40,267 bases of DNA. Origin: Firm-04 sp964392175 (lineage in GTDB: Bacteria > Bacillota > Clostridia > Oscillospirales > Ruminococcaceae). Location of the stretch: positions 1 through 40,267 of the forward strand of contig CAYMOJ010000015.1 of the NCBI GenBank assembly GCA_964392175.1, in the 5' to 3' direction. This document shows, in pieces, positions 33,929 to 40,267 of the stretch. Below the pieces are notes generated by a model. The model was not told the origin of the DNA, searched no databases, and was given only the letters and a program-made list of their open reading frames with translations. The stretch's first letter is position 1. Every line of letters begins with the position of its first letter. The translations under genes were made by a program, and so were the position numbers.

Positions 33929-34729
33929 TTAATATATTTTAAGTATAATCGTATTTTTCTTTTTCAGTTTAGTATGAACTTTGGGTACTGAATAATGAGC
34001 CGCAACCTTTGGACTACCTCTTGTCTCAAAAGGGGCTTGACAAAGCCGTCGTTTTGTGTTACAATGAGTATGGTTAGTTGATTTGATACCCGTCAAATCT
34101 CTGGTGCGATTGCAAGTGAGTTGCAGTCGCACCGCCTTTTTTATATGTCCGCGCACATAAAAGACGATGCAGTAATGATTATCCACAAACACATTTTTAT
34201 TCTCTTTGGAGCGTTTCCGATGCCGCACGATGAAATGCCCCTTGACCAGCTCGTTGATGGTCTGGATCACGCTCTCGCGCTTCATGCCAGTCTGCGCAGA
34301 AATGTCGTTGTAGCTGTTCCAGCAGCGACCGAGTGTCGGGCTGTATGACTTGCAGATGAATAGGTAGATCATCATTTGGCGTGGGCAGAGCTGCCCGAAC
34401 ACGCGCCGTTCGGTAAAGAAATAGCCGTCATGGAGCGATTGCTTCGTGACGGCATACTTGTATGTTCCCATGTGGTAATTGGCTTTGCAGTTGCGCTCCA
34501 GCGGTTCGATTAATGCTTTTTGCCGCAGACGGTCGATCACCTTGGAGACTGTTGTCGGCGATTTGATGCCGCAGTTTGCCCCGATTGTAGTCTGCTTTAC
34601 GCTGATGACCGCATCGCCAGACAGCGTGCGCTCGTCAGTTGGTAGGCTGCACAGGTAAGCGTAGACCGTCAATTCCTGCGGATCTAGTCTGAGTGCGAAT
34701 AATTTATTGCTTAATTTGAATAGGCTCAC
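33929..34729 (-). CDS. Replication-initiator-like winged-helix protein
   Basis: This starts at GTG 34729 with GGAGG upstream. The 266-residue product begins MSLFKLSNKLFALRLDPQELTVYAYLCSL and has two helix-turn-helix-like segments. One is near residues 45-75 (TTIGANCGIKSPTTVSKVIDRLRQKALIE); the other is near 145-170 (YNDISAQTGMKRESVIQTINELVKG). This arrangement matches RepA N-terminal/winged-helix proteins of Firmicutes plasmids and ICEs that bind replication origins. After about residue 200 the sequence is basic and lacks family features. The small RNA at 34072-34142 runs antisense to codons around 197-220. A terminator-like hairpin sits 30 bp before the start, with no room for a promoter between, so expression may be attenuated. 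Confidence 0.7.
   Translation of the reverse strand: MSLFKLSNKLFALRLDPQELTVYAYLCSLPTDERTLSGDAVISVKQTTIGANCGIKSPTTVSKVIDRLRQKALIEPLERNCKANYHMGTYKYAVTKQSLHDGYFFTERRVFGQLCPRQMMIYLFICKSYSPTLGRCWNSYNDISAQTGMKRESVIQTINELVKGHFIVRHRKRSKENKNVFVDNHYCIVFYVRGHIKKAVRLQLTCNRTRDLTGIKSTNHTHCNTKRRLCQAPFETRGSPKVAAHYSVPKVHTKLKKKNTIILKIY
34037..34065 (+). promoter_or_regulatory. Promoter of an antisense small RNA
   Basis: Perfect TTGACA (34037-34042), a 17-bp spacer and TACAAT (34060-34065) lie on the strand opposite to rep, with an intrinsic terminator about 70 nt downstream. Confidence 0.75.
34072..34142 (+). ncRNA. Predicted ~71-nt small RNA antisense to rep
   Basis: The predicted transcript starts 7 nt after the -10. 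It folds into a first stem GATTTGA/TCAAATC with loop TACCCG (34080-34099). A 13-bp terminator stem follows (GGTGCGATTGCAA at 34103-34115 with 34121-34133, one T-G pair) and ends in six T (34137-34142). No coding frame with a ribosome binding site is present. It lies within the 3' part of the rep gene on the other strand, so it could act like a plasmid copy-control antisense RNA, or in trans on another target. Promoter, structure and terminator are seen; the role is inference. Confidence 0.6.
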
Positions 34730-34967
34730 CGTGCAGCCCTCCTTTCACTTTTGGATGCAAAAAAGCACCGTCAATTTGCGGTGCTTTTCTTTCAGATATT
34801 ATATTGTTGCTTGCAGGGGAGTCATAATCTCCGAAGTGACTTGCAACAGCTCTGGTCGCCGGATTCTGCGCTCTGAATAATACATAAGGCAGATTGCACT
34901 CTGTAAGCCAAGGATAGCAATAAAATGCGTTTGCACAATATTGCTTCCATATTATGTCTGATTCCAT
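34704..34967 (-). CDS. Possible small ORF before rep, doubtful
   Basis: An 87-codon frame starts at 34967 with GAGGGG 7 nt upstream. It runs through the terminator hairpin and ends inside the start of rep. The first 55 residues (MESDIIWKQYCANAFYCYP onward) could be real, but the last 30 come from the hairpin and the ribosome binding site of rep. I recognise no family. If translated, ribosomes crossing the hairpin could open it and allow rep expression, as in leader-peptide control. Confidence 0.3.
   Translation of the reverse strand: MESDIIWKQYCANAFYCYPWLTECNLPYVLFRAQNPATRAVASHFGDYDSPASNNIISERKAPQIDGAFLHPKVKGGLHGEPIQIKQ
34758..34788. terminator. Bidirectional terminator in the rep leader
   Basis: The 10-bp perfect stem AAAAGCACCG with CGGTGCTTTT has A and T runs on both sides. 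It lies 30 bp before the rep GTG. Minus-strand transcription must pass it to reach rep, which suggests attenuation. Confidence 0.85.
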
Positions 34968-35055
34968 GTCCGCAGCCCCTCTACAGTTTTTCCAGTGTGC
35001 TTGCCGTGCGGCGCGTATTTGATTTCATGAGATATGCTAATTAGCTGAATCGGGT

Positions 35056-35169
35056 TCAAACAAGATGGACAAATGCCATAATAGCTGAGCCTATATCGCA
35101 AGCGATTTCCTCTGCCTTCTCTAGACCGACGCGGCGGTCATTCATTTCTTGATGACTTCTTGTATCCAT
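35056..35169 (-). CDS. 37-residue small protein
   Basis: ATG at 35169 is preceded by AGGAG at 8 nt spacing, and the frame ends with TGA at 35056. The peptide starts MDTRSHQEMNDRRVGLEKA and ends in a hydrophobic helix (IGSAIMAFVHLV). It begins 18 bp after the stop of the XRE regulator, so the two are probably co-transcribed. I recognise no family. The good ribosome binding site and gene spacing are the only evidence. Confidence 0.45.
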   Translation of the reverse strand: MDTRSHQEMNDRRVGLEKAEEIACDIGSAIMAFVHLV

Positions 35170-35187
35170 GGTTATGCTCCTATCATA

Positions 35188-35406
35188 TCATATTTCATCA
35201 TCCCCAAAGACCTCATCCAGCGTGACATCCAGCGCAGCACAGATCGCCCGACAGACCTTTAATGTCGGTTGCAATCCTGCGGTTTCGATCTGTACAATGG
35301 TATAGCGCGAAACGCCGCTTTCTCTTGCAAGCTCTGCCTGTGTCATGCCGTGCTGCTTCCGTATATCCCGCAGTCTCGATACATAGACCGTTGGCTTTTG
35401 ATACAT
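35188..35406 (-). CDS. XRE-family transcriptional regulator
   Basis: The 72-residue protein is almost only a Cro/CI-type helix-turn-helix: RLRDIRKQHGMTQAELARE, then SGVSRYTIVQIETAGLQPTL and KVCRAICAALDVTLDEVF. Ribosome binding site AAAGGAT precedes the ATG. It lies just after the duplicated topB 3' end. In the presumed ancestral order it would directly follow topB. It probably represses promoters of the element; candidate operators are the palindromes in the neighbouring cargo, but that link is a guess. Confidence 0.92.
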   Translation of the reverse strand: MYQKPTVYVSRLRDIRKQHGMTQAELARESGVSRYTIVQIETAGLQPTLKVCRAICAALDVTLDEVFGDDEI

Positions 35407-35412
35407 CCTTTT

Positions 35413-35838
35413 TCATCCTTTCTCCGTTTTCCATTGCCAGCTCGTCTTGTCATTGTAATCATTCTGCACCACTTCTGGCAGAACGATCGTCTTTTTTCCA
35501 TTCGCAGTATAGGAAATCTCTTTGCCCTCCAGCAGCTTTTTCAACTGCGTTTCAGTCAGTTCTTTGCCGTACACTTTTGCAAGATTCATGCCGCACTTTC
35601 CGATGCAGTAAAAACCGAATTTTCCCTTTTTCACGGGCTTTCCGCATTTCGGACAATTCCCGATCGGCTCGGATTGCACAGCAAACTGACTGCTTTCTGC
35701 AACCGTTCCGTATCGTTTGCAAATGTCCTGCACAAATGTGATGATCCCATTCATAAACGCATCTGCGGCGTATTCTCCACGCTCCACCTGTTGCAGTTGC
35801 ATCTCCCAGTCCGCTGTCAATTTCGGGGATTTCACTTC
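35413..35838 (-). pseudogene. Duplicated 3' end of topB (truncated)
   Basis: These 426 bp match 38330-38755, the 3' end of the intact topB, without gaps at about 94% identity. A block of about 207 bp (35486-35692) is identical. It encodes the last 140 or so residues of topoisomerase III, with the zinc-ribbon CPKCGKPVKKGKFGFYC, and keeps a stop codon. There is no TOPRIM or catalytic part. The open frame extends to 35880 into unrelated sequence and has no ribosome binding site, so it is probably not expressed as a protein. Confidence 0.9.
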
Positions 35839-35842
35839 GCCG

Positions 35843-36064
35843 TCAAGTGAAAGCTGCTTGAAAAAGGGGCAATTGATCAAGGGGGACTGAACGAATCTTC
35901 AAATCCTGCCGTATTGCAACTGACAGAATTTCAAGTTTTGTTCCGGTCTCAAACACACCACCCTCGTCTTTGAGTGCCTTGGTCAGCGTAACTGTATCTC
36001 CGGTATGATAAGGGCAAAGCTGATCGTATATTTCCTTATCTGATGCATTTTTTCGATATGCCAT
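35843..36064 (-). CDS. Small cargo protein, unknown function
   Basis: The 73-residue frame starts at 36064 with GGAGGAG about 5 nt upstream, a strong site. The product (MAYRKNASDKEIYDQLCP start, then GDTVTLTKALKDEGGVFE) is soluble and mixed in charge, and might form a small beta-rich fold. I recognise no family. Its stop codon is only 5 bp from the edge of the duplicated topB segment, so its end may have been set by the insertion event. It overlaps the spurious extension of the topB fragment in another frame. Confidence 0.6.
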   Translation of the reverse strand: MAYRKNASDKEIYDQLCPYHTGDTVTLTKALKDEGGVFETGTKLEILSVAIRQDLKIRSVPLDQLPLFQAAFT

Positions 36065-36151
36065 ATTCTCCTCCGTTTTCTTTTTTCAGGTGATATATCC
36101 GCAGACGAAATTATCAACAAATTCACAACAAGGGAATCACAAAAAGCAACA

Positions 36152-36508
36152 TCATAACGTTTTGAGCATTTCAGCACGTTCGTCGGCAAATACAGGTTCA
36201 TCGTATCTCTTTAAGGCTTCGTTTACCATCTCTATGTCTACACGATCAACCCATTGCTCTGAAATCTCGTCACAAGGAATACCGTTTATCCGATCAATTA
36301 GCATCTCTTTCGGGAGCATACATAGCATTCGTATTGTCTCATGTCTTTCCGACTGGATGCACTTTTCGCAATAAGCATCTCGATTTGATCGAAATCCATG
36401 TCCTACACCACATTTTCCAGATGTAAACCCTGTACAAGCACTTTCATTTCCACCATCTTTAATCCGATTCTGAAGAATGGTTGGGAGTTCTTCGAATTTG
36501 TAATCCAT
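36152..36508 (-). CDS. Cysteine-containing cargo protein, unknown function
   Basis: The 118-residue product begins MDYKFEELPTILQNRIKDG and has a Cys/His-rich region near residues 25-50 (ACTGFTSGKCGVGHGF, then YCEKCIQ) that may bind zinc. The C-terminal part is helical and acidic. AAAGGA lies about 11 nt before the ATG. A promoter (36584-36612) and palindrome (36561-36578) lie upstream, so it is probably its own regulated unit. I recognise no family. Confidence 0.6.
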   Translation of the reverse strand: MDYKFEELPTILQNRIKDGGNESACTGFTSGKCGVGHGFRSNRDAYCEKCIQSERHETIRMLCMLPKEMLIDRINGIPCDEISEQWVDRVDIEMVNEALKRYDEPVFADERAEMLKTL

Positions 36509-36560
36509 ATCAATGCATTCCTTTCTGCCGGCTCACGCTCGGCGGCTGAACTCTTTATTT

Positions 36561-36578
36561 TGTGCCATATGTGGCACA
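36561..36578. promoter_or_regulatory. Operator-like palindrome, site 1
   Basis: TGTGCCATATGTGGCACA has 7-bp arms TGTGCCA/TGGCACA and lies 5 bp after a -10 on the minus strand, before the Cys-rich protein gene. Near-identical sites occur at 37671 and 37743. Confidence 0.7.
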
Positions 36579-36583
36579 ATGTC

Positions 36584-36612
36584 ATCTTATTTCAATCAAG
36601 CGAACCGTACAA
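36584..36612 (-). promoter_or_regulatory. Promoter before the Cys-rich cargo gene
   Basis: Minus-strand TTGTAC (36607-36612), a 17-bp spacer and TAAGAT (36584-36589) are followed by operator-like site 1. Confidence 0.5.
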
Positions 36613-36625
36613 CAAAGTTGAACGT

Positions 36626-37219
36626 CTATAGGTACAAAACAATCCGGTTATCCTCGCTGATTTCAAATCCATGTTTGTGATAAAAATGATATAATCTTTC
36701 ACGACTGTTCGTCTTCTCTTCGTAGTTATGGGAACTACCAATATCCACAAACGATAGTCTGCCCGAAATATACTGGGCATTCAACACCTGAGCATACTGT
36801 ATAAGCTGCTTCATCATAAGACTTCCGAATCCTTGATCTCTCATACCAGAATCTGTAATAAAGTCTTGGATAAAGATGCCTTTCAGATAATGTAGCTTAT
36901 CATCGAACGTCACATCACACAGCATATGTATGAAGCACTTTCTAAATGTGCCTTCTTTGCGGTATGTTTCAAGAAGATATCCACGCAACTCAAATTCATT
37001 CAGAATCCCTTTGTAATCAATCTGATTTTCACAAGTAATAACAAAGTACTGTGAGTGGTGCTGCACCACAGCCATGATATTTTCCTGTTTATCATTAAAT
37101 AGTTGCACCTTGCACAATGCCGCATTGTCTTTACACAATTCCGAAATTCTTGAGTTGCTGTCGGAGAGTGCTTTGAGTAGCTTCAGAATCTCGGCGCAAT
37201 TCACACAGTATTTCTTCAT
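36626..37219 (-). CDS. GNAT-family acetyltransferase
   Basis: The C-terminal part carries the GNAT acetyl-CoA loop FITDSGMRDQGFGSLMMKQL (R/Q-x-x-G-x-G/A type) and the later RERLYHFYHKHGFEI, typical of motif B. The start is uncertain. ATG 37219 gives 197 residues and overlaps the upstream gene by 89 bp. ATG 37075 has AGGA 5 nt upstream and gives 149 residues, a common GNAT size, with the overlap removed. The substrate is unknown. It lies directly after the 172-residue cargo gene, likely in one transcript. Confidence 0.7.
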   Translation of the reverse strand: MKKYCVNCAEILKLLKALSDSNSRISELCKDNAALCKVQLFNDKQENIMAVVQHHSQYFVITCENQIDYKGILNEFELRGYLLETYRKEGTFRKCFIHMLCDVTFDDKLHYLKGIFIQDFITDSGMRDQGFGSLMMKQLIQYAQVLNAQYISGRLSFVDIGSSHNYEEKTNSRERLYHFYHKHGFEISEDNRIVLYL

Positions 37220-37649
37220 GAATATTCTTCTGAAAATCAAGGAATCCATCTTCTTTCTTGTGATCGTTAATCGTCAGATAACTGGACAGGAGTCTCACAA
37301 GATCAGTTCTAGAAGGATCATCGGATTTCAATGTGCTAAGGTCATTACAAAGTATCTGCAAATCTTCTACATATCGCTCACAAGATATTTTATTACTGAC
37401 TCTGAATGCCGCCACATAGATACCTTTCGATGCAATTCTGATTTCTTGCGGAATATCCGTCAATCGTATCTTTCCATATAATATCATATCTTGAATCCAA
37501 TGTAAAGTCATTCTGTAAATTGCTTGTTCAGAGTGCCATGGATCAGCATACCATAGCATTGTCTGCTCGCTCTTGTCGGCGTTAGGATTGCAGCGTATTG
37601 TCTTGCCTTTTCCAAAATGCCCATATATAAAGCCATTTATATATGCCAT
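37131..37649 (-). CDS. Cargo protein, unknown function
   Basis: ATG 37649 has AAGGAGGAG about 8 nt upstream, so it is chosen over the longer frame, which would cross a terminator. The 172-residue product starts MAYINGFIYGHFGKGKTIRC and continues with ADKSEQTMLWYADPWHSE and a helical, charged C-terminus. No membrane segments or known motifs are seen. Its 3' end overlaps the long form of the acetyltransferase, which points to coupled expression and a joint role. Operator-like site 2 lies 22 bp before the start. Confidence 0.65.
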   Translation of the reverse strand: MAYINGFIYGHFGKGKTIRCNPNADKSEQTMLWYADPWHSEQAIYRMTLHWIQDMILYGKIRLTDIPQEIRIASKGIYVAAFRVSNKISCERYVEDLQILCNDLSTLKSDDPSRTDLVRLLSSYLTINDHKKEDGFLDFQKNIHEEILCELRRDSEATQSTLRQQLKNFGIV

Positions 37650-37670
37650 ATTGCTAACTCCTCCTTGCTT

Positions 37671-37688
37671 TGTGCCGCATATGGCACA
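37671..37688. promoter_or_regulatory. Operator-like palindrome, site 2
   Basis: On the minus strand it reads TGTGCCATATGCGGCACA, one base different from site 1 and in the opposite orientation. It lies 4 bp after a TAAAAT hexamer and 22 bp before the 172-residue gene. Confidence 0.7.
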
Positions 37689-37705
37689 TTCGATTTTAGG
37701 ACATG

Positions 37706-37739
37706 AAAAAAGCCGAGTGCCTTTTGAGCATTCGGCTTT
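37706..37739 (-). terminator. Terminator after the toxin-antitoxin operon
   Basis: The 12-bp stem AAAGCCGAGTGC with GCATTCGGCTTT (one G-T pair) is followed on the minus strand by six T. It isolates the toxin-antitoxin unit from the acetyltransferase unit. Confidence 0.88.
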
Positions 37740-37742
37740 CAT

Positions 37743-37760
37743 TGTGCCATATGTAGCACA
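37743..37760. promoter_or_regulatory. Operator-like palindrome, site 3
   Basis: TGTGCCATATGTAGCACA differs from site 1 by one base. It lies 22 bp after the toxin stop codon, next to a TATTAT hexamer on the minus strand. Confidence 0.6.
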
Positions 37761-37782
37761 ATAATAGTCTGCACCGACCTGA

Positions 37783-38052
37783 TTATTTGTCATACACATC
37801 CCTGCGGTGTCCGATAGAAAGTGCAAGGATTATCAGTTCGTTGTCTTCAATCTGACAGATCAGACGATAATCACCAATACGATACCGCCATTCACCGCTT
37901 CTGTTGGAAGTCAGTCCCTTGCCTTTTGTACGAGGATCTTCTATATCAATGAGATTTTTCTGAATCCAGCCTTTGATGATTCTCTGTGTGTACTTGTCCA
38001 GCTTACTGAAGTCCTTTTCAAACCTTGGTGTTGTCATTACCTTGTATTTCAT
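37783..38052 (-). CDS. RelE/ParE-superfamily toxin
   Basis: The 89-residue product has the compact RelE fold pattern: KYKVMTTPRFEKDFSKLDK, a central basic loop KGKGLTSNRSGEWRYRIGDYRLIC and a C-terminal strand with IGHRRDVYDK. The last motif (HR-x-x-VY) is typical of RelE mRNA interferases, which cut mRNA at the ribosome. Its ATG overlaps the antitoxin stop as ATGA, with antitoxin first. Residues expected for activity (Arg, Tyr) are present, so it is likely functional. Confidence 0.92.
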   Translation of the reverse strand: MKYKVMTTPRFEKDFSKLDKYTQRIIKGWIQKNLIDIEDPRTKGKGLTSNRSGEWRYRIGDYRLICQIEDNELIILALSIGHRRDVYDK

Positions 38053-38270
38053 ACATCGAGTTCCTTCCAGAGTTCTTCAATGGGACGAGCCTGTTTACCG
38101 GAATCCAGGTACTCCTGATATGCTTCTTCATGAACCACAAGATCATACTCCTCCTCAATACGCTCAAACAAAGCTCTTTTAAACGCTTCGCCGAGCGTCA
38201 TGGAGTGCAGCTGGGCATAGCTTGTTGCGAGCTGCCGTTCTTCGTCAGTCAATCTAATAGAAAATGCCAT
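38049..38270 (-). CDS. RelB/DUF6290-type antitoxin
   Basis: The start MAFSIRLTDEERQLATSYAQ has AGGGG about 9 nt upstream. The N-terminal half (about 45 residues) is a ribbon-helix-helix DNA-binding region: a strand, FSIRL, then two helices with TLGEAFKRALFERIEEEY. The acidic C-terminal tail (EEAYQEYLDSGKQARPIEELW) should wrap the toxin. It probably represses its own promoter at 38294-38322, where a direct repeat overlaps the -10. Confidence 0.9.
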   Translation of the reverse strand: MAFSIRLTDEERQLATSYAQLHSMTLGEAFKRALFERIEEEYDLVVHEEAYQEYLDSGKQARPIEELWKELDV

Positions 38271-38293
38271 AATATCAACCCCTTTCATACTAC

Positions 38294-38322
38294 ATTGTAC
38301 TACACTTTTAGAAGTTTGTCAA
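38294..38322 (-). promoter_or_regulatory. Promoter and operator of the toxin-antitoxin operon
   Basis: Minus-strand TTGACA (38317-38322), a 17-bp spacer and TACAAT (38294-38299) precede the antitoxin. On the plus strand the direct repeat TACTACA occurs twice, 10 bp apart, across the -10, as expected for a ribbon-helix-helix repressor. Confidence 0.8.
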
Positions 38323-38329
38323 TAGGTTT

Positions 38330-38755
38330 TTAACCTTTCTTCGTTCTCCACTGAAAATACGTCTTGCTATTGTAATCATTTTGCACAACTTCCGGCAGAA
38401 CAATCGTCTTTTTTCCATTCGCAGTATAGGAAATCTCTTTGCCCTCCAGCAGCTTTTTCAACTGCGTTTCAGTCAGTTCTTTGCCGTACACTTTTGCAAG
38501 ATTCATGCCGCACTTTCCGATGCAGTAAAAACCGAATTTTCCCTTTTTCACGGGCTTTCCGCATTTCGGACAATTCCCGATCGGCTCGGATTGCACAGCA
38601 AACTGACTGTTTTCTGCAACCGTTCCATATCGCTTGCAAATGTCCTGCACAAACGTGATGATCCCATGCATAAACGCATCTGCGGCGTATTCTCCACGCT
38701 CCACTTGTTGCAGCTGCATCTCCCAGTCCGCTGTCAATTTCGGGGATTTTACCTC
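38330..38755. repeat. 426-bp direct repeat, intact topB copy
   Basis: This is the 3' end of topB, repeated at 35413-35838 at an offset of 2917 bp. It brackets the cargo island together with the truncated copy. Confidence 0.93.
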
Positions 38756-40267
38756 TTCAGGGCAGCAAGCAATCAGGTTCACGCCCTTTTCCGCTGCTGT
38801 GATCTGCTTGCCCTTACGCTGTGCAAATCCATGTGCAACAAGTCCCTCGATGATGGCTGCTCTGGTTGCCGGAGTGCCTAAACCTTTCTTTTCTGCATCT
38901 TCATCATAATTTCCCGGTCCGGCGTGTTCCATTGCAGACAGCAGTGTATCTTCGGTATAGGGTTTGGGTGGAGCTGTAAAATGCTCTGCTTTTTGTGCGG
39001 AAACATTTTCAAAAATTTGTCCCTGTGTAACTTCCGGAAGCGGCTGTTCCTCTTTTTGCTCGGCATCCGCATTGACATTTTTCAAAGCCGCTTTCACTGC
39101 CTTGTCAATGGCTTTCCAACCGTCCTGCAAAACAGTTTTGCCGCTTGCAAAAAAGTCCGTATGCTCGCAGTTTACCGTGATTTTCACTGCTTCATACTTG
39201 TGTGGCATTGCTGTTGCCATCACCAGACGTGCGGAAATCAGCTTCAAAATATGCAGTTCGCCCTCTGAAAGTGTGGACAGATCTGTTTTTGCGATAGTTT
39301 CTGTAGGCAAAATCGCATGATGCCCGGAAACTTTTGCATTGTTGATGCAGCGTTTCACGTTGATTTCCTGCGGACTGCCGAAGTTTGAAAATACGCTGAA
39401 AACCGTATGTACCATAGAAGCCGCCGTCTGCTCCATATCGTCTGAAAGATACTGTGAATCCGTTCTGGGATAGGTAGACAGTTTCTTTTCGTACAAAAAT
39501 TGCAGAAAATCCAGCGTCTGCTTTGCGGTATAGCCGAACTGCTTGTTGGCATCCCGTTGTAGCGTTGTTAGGTCATACAGCTTCGGGGGATTGGTATTCT
39601 TGATTTCTTTTTTCAGTTCTGTTACCGCAGCATTCTTTCCCGAACACATGGCTGCCAAATTTGCAGCAGCATTCTCATCGTCAATACGCACGCTCGATGC
39701 AATGAATGTACCGCAATTCAGTTCCACTGTGAAATATTTCTGCTTCACAAAATGTGCCACATCGTAGTCACGTTTCACAATCATGGCAAGGGTGGGTGTC
39801 TGCACACGTCCCAGATTCAGGGGTGCTTTGTACCGGATGGAAAACAAGCGGGAAGCATTCATACCAACTAGCCAGTCGGCTTTTGCACGGGAAAATCCGG
39901 CAGCGAACAGGCTGTCATACGCTGCACCGTCTTTCAGCTTTTGCATACCGTCACGGATGGCAGATTCCTCCAGCGAGGATACCCATAGCCGTTTGAAGGG
40001 CTTGCGACATCCGGCAAGCTGATAGACGTAGCGGAAAATGCATTCGCCTTCACGGTCAGCATCCGTGGCACAGATAATTTCCTCCACGCTGCTGTCATGC
40101 ATCAGATTCTTCAGAACTCTGAACTGTTCTGCACAGCCGGAATTGAGTTTGAATTTCCACTGCTCCGGCAGCATGGGGAGCTGGGCGAAGCTCCATTTTC
40201 CTGACCATTGTTCGCCGTAATCGTTGGGCATATACATCCCGACCAAATGCCCGAAGCACCATGATAC
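38330..40267 (-). CDS. topB: DNA topoisomerase III, 5' end cut by the window
   Basis: This type IA topoisomerase relaxes and decatenates DNA and is a common core gene of Firmicutes ICEs. The frame is open to the window edge (SWCFGHLVGMYMP at the right), so only the first few dozen residues are missing. ATDADREGECIFRYVY is the TOPRIM acidic triad. GFSRAKADWLVGMNASRLF and NLGRVQTPTLAMI follow. The catalytic tyrosine lies in LSTYPRTDSQYLS, and GLGTPATRAAIIEGL is near the end of the core. The C-terminus has a zinc ribbon (CPKCGKPVKKGKFGFYC). It is followed downstream by the toxin-antitoxin promoter, 5-10 bp away. Its last 426 bp occur again at 35413-35838. Confidence 0.95.
   Translation of the reverse strand, partial: VSWCFGHLVGMYMPNDYGEQWSGKWSFAQLPMLPEQWKFKLNSGCAEQFRVLKNLMHDSSVEEIICATDADREGECIFRYVYQLAGCRKPFKRLWVSSLEESAIRDGMQKLKDGAAYDSLFAAGFSRAKADWLVGMNASRLFSIRYKAPLNLGRVQTPTLAMIVKRDYDVAHFVKQKYFTVELNCGTFIASSVRIDDENAAANLAAMCSGKNAAVTELKKEIKNTNPPKLYDLTTLQRDANKQFGYTAKQTLDFLQFLYEKKLSTYPRTDSQYLSDDMEQTAASMVHTVFSVFSNFGSPQEINVKRCINNAKVSGHHAILPTETIAKTDLSTLSEGELHILKLISARLVMATAMPHKYEAVKITVNCEHTDFFASGKTVLQDGWKAIDKAVKAALKNVNADAEQKEEQPLPEVTQGQIFENVSAQKAEHFTAPPKPYTEDTLLSAMEHAGPGNYDEDAEKKGLGTPATRAAIIEGLVAHGFAQRKGKQITAAEKGVNLIACCPEEVKSPKLTADWEMQLQQVERGEYAADAFMHGIITFVQDICKRYGTVAENSQFAVQSEPIGNCPKCGKPVKKGKFGFYCIGKCGMNLAKVYGKELTETQLKKLLEGKEISYTANGKKTIVLPEVVQNDYNSKTYFQWRTKKG

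Noticed and set aside
35413..35880. 155-codon frame as an independent gene
   Set aside because: All but the first 14 residues are the duplicated topB 3' end, and the extra start codon has no ribosome binding site.
1..40267. CRISPR array
   Set aside because: No regularly spaced short direct repeats were seen; all repeats found are single pairs or operator-like palindromes.

Overview
The window looks like the chromosome of a Gram-positive gut Clostridia member close to Ruminococcus (family level is inference). The main reasons are a secreted esterase ending in a type I dockerin, diaminopimelate-type lysine synthesis, Firmicutes-style AGGAGG ribosome binding sites and near-consensus sigma-A promoters with 17-bp spacers. 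No taxonomic marker gene is present, so the species cannot be named.

Left part, 1-18619, is mostly ordinary chromosome. On the minus strand lie a broken cytosine-5 DNA methyltransferase at the edge, a small lipoprotein and tRNA-Leu(UAG). Next comes an araA-araB-araD operon for L-arabinose use, with its promoter just upstream of araA. It is followed by an rnz-cca pair for tRNA 3'-end maturation. A divergent promoter pair separates rnz from a plus-strand dockerin-bearing SGNH esterase. Then come a minus-strand M23 peptidase with a WalR-like box in its promoter region and a BofC-like/membrane protein pair. A plus-strand operon carries a class A penicillin-binding protein, a 23S rRNA methyltransferase-like gene and lysA. 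An EcsC/zinc-ribbon gene and tRNA-Trp end the section.

18670-20400 is a transition zone. Two 218-bp direct repeats (97% identical) flank a four- to six-helix membrane protein gene. Next to the first copy are two convergent consensus promoters whose transcripts would overlap by about 110 nt.

20400-40267 is a mobilizable or conjugative element, almost all on the minus strand. In transcription order from the right it holds topB, a cargo island, an XRE regulator, a replication-initiator-like protein, a 3158-residue polyvalent protein (N6-methylase plus SNF2-like helicase), a DUF3991/TOPRIM primase-like protein, a small ORF, an oriT-like palindrome region and a MobV/MobL relaxase. No integrase or type IV secretion gene is in the window, so it is either a mobilizable element or part of a larger ICE.

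The most unusual points are all in the element. A 193-codon TnpV-like gene with its own ribosome binding site is nested in the +1 frame of the polyvalent gene. A ~71-nt small RNA with promoter and terminator lies antisense to the rep gene. A 426-bp duplicate of the topB 3' end brackets a 2.5-kb cargo island that contains a RelE/RelB-type pair, a GNAT acetyltransferase and unknown genes. Three near-identical palindromes sit next to -10 elements in that cargo. Two identical in-frame 18-bp palindromes bracket a 375-codon module in the polyvalent gene.
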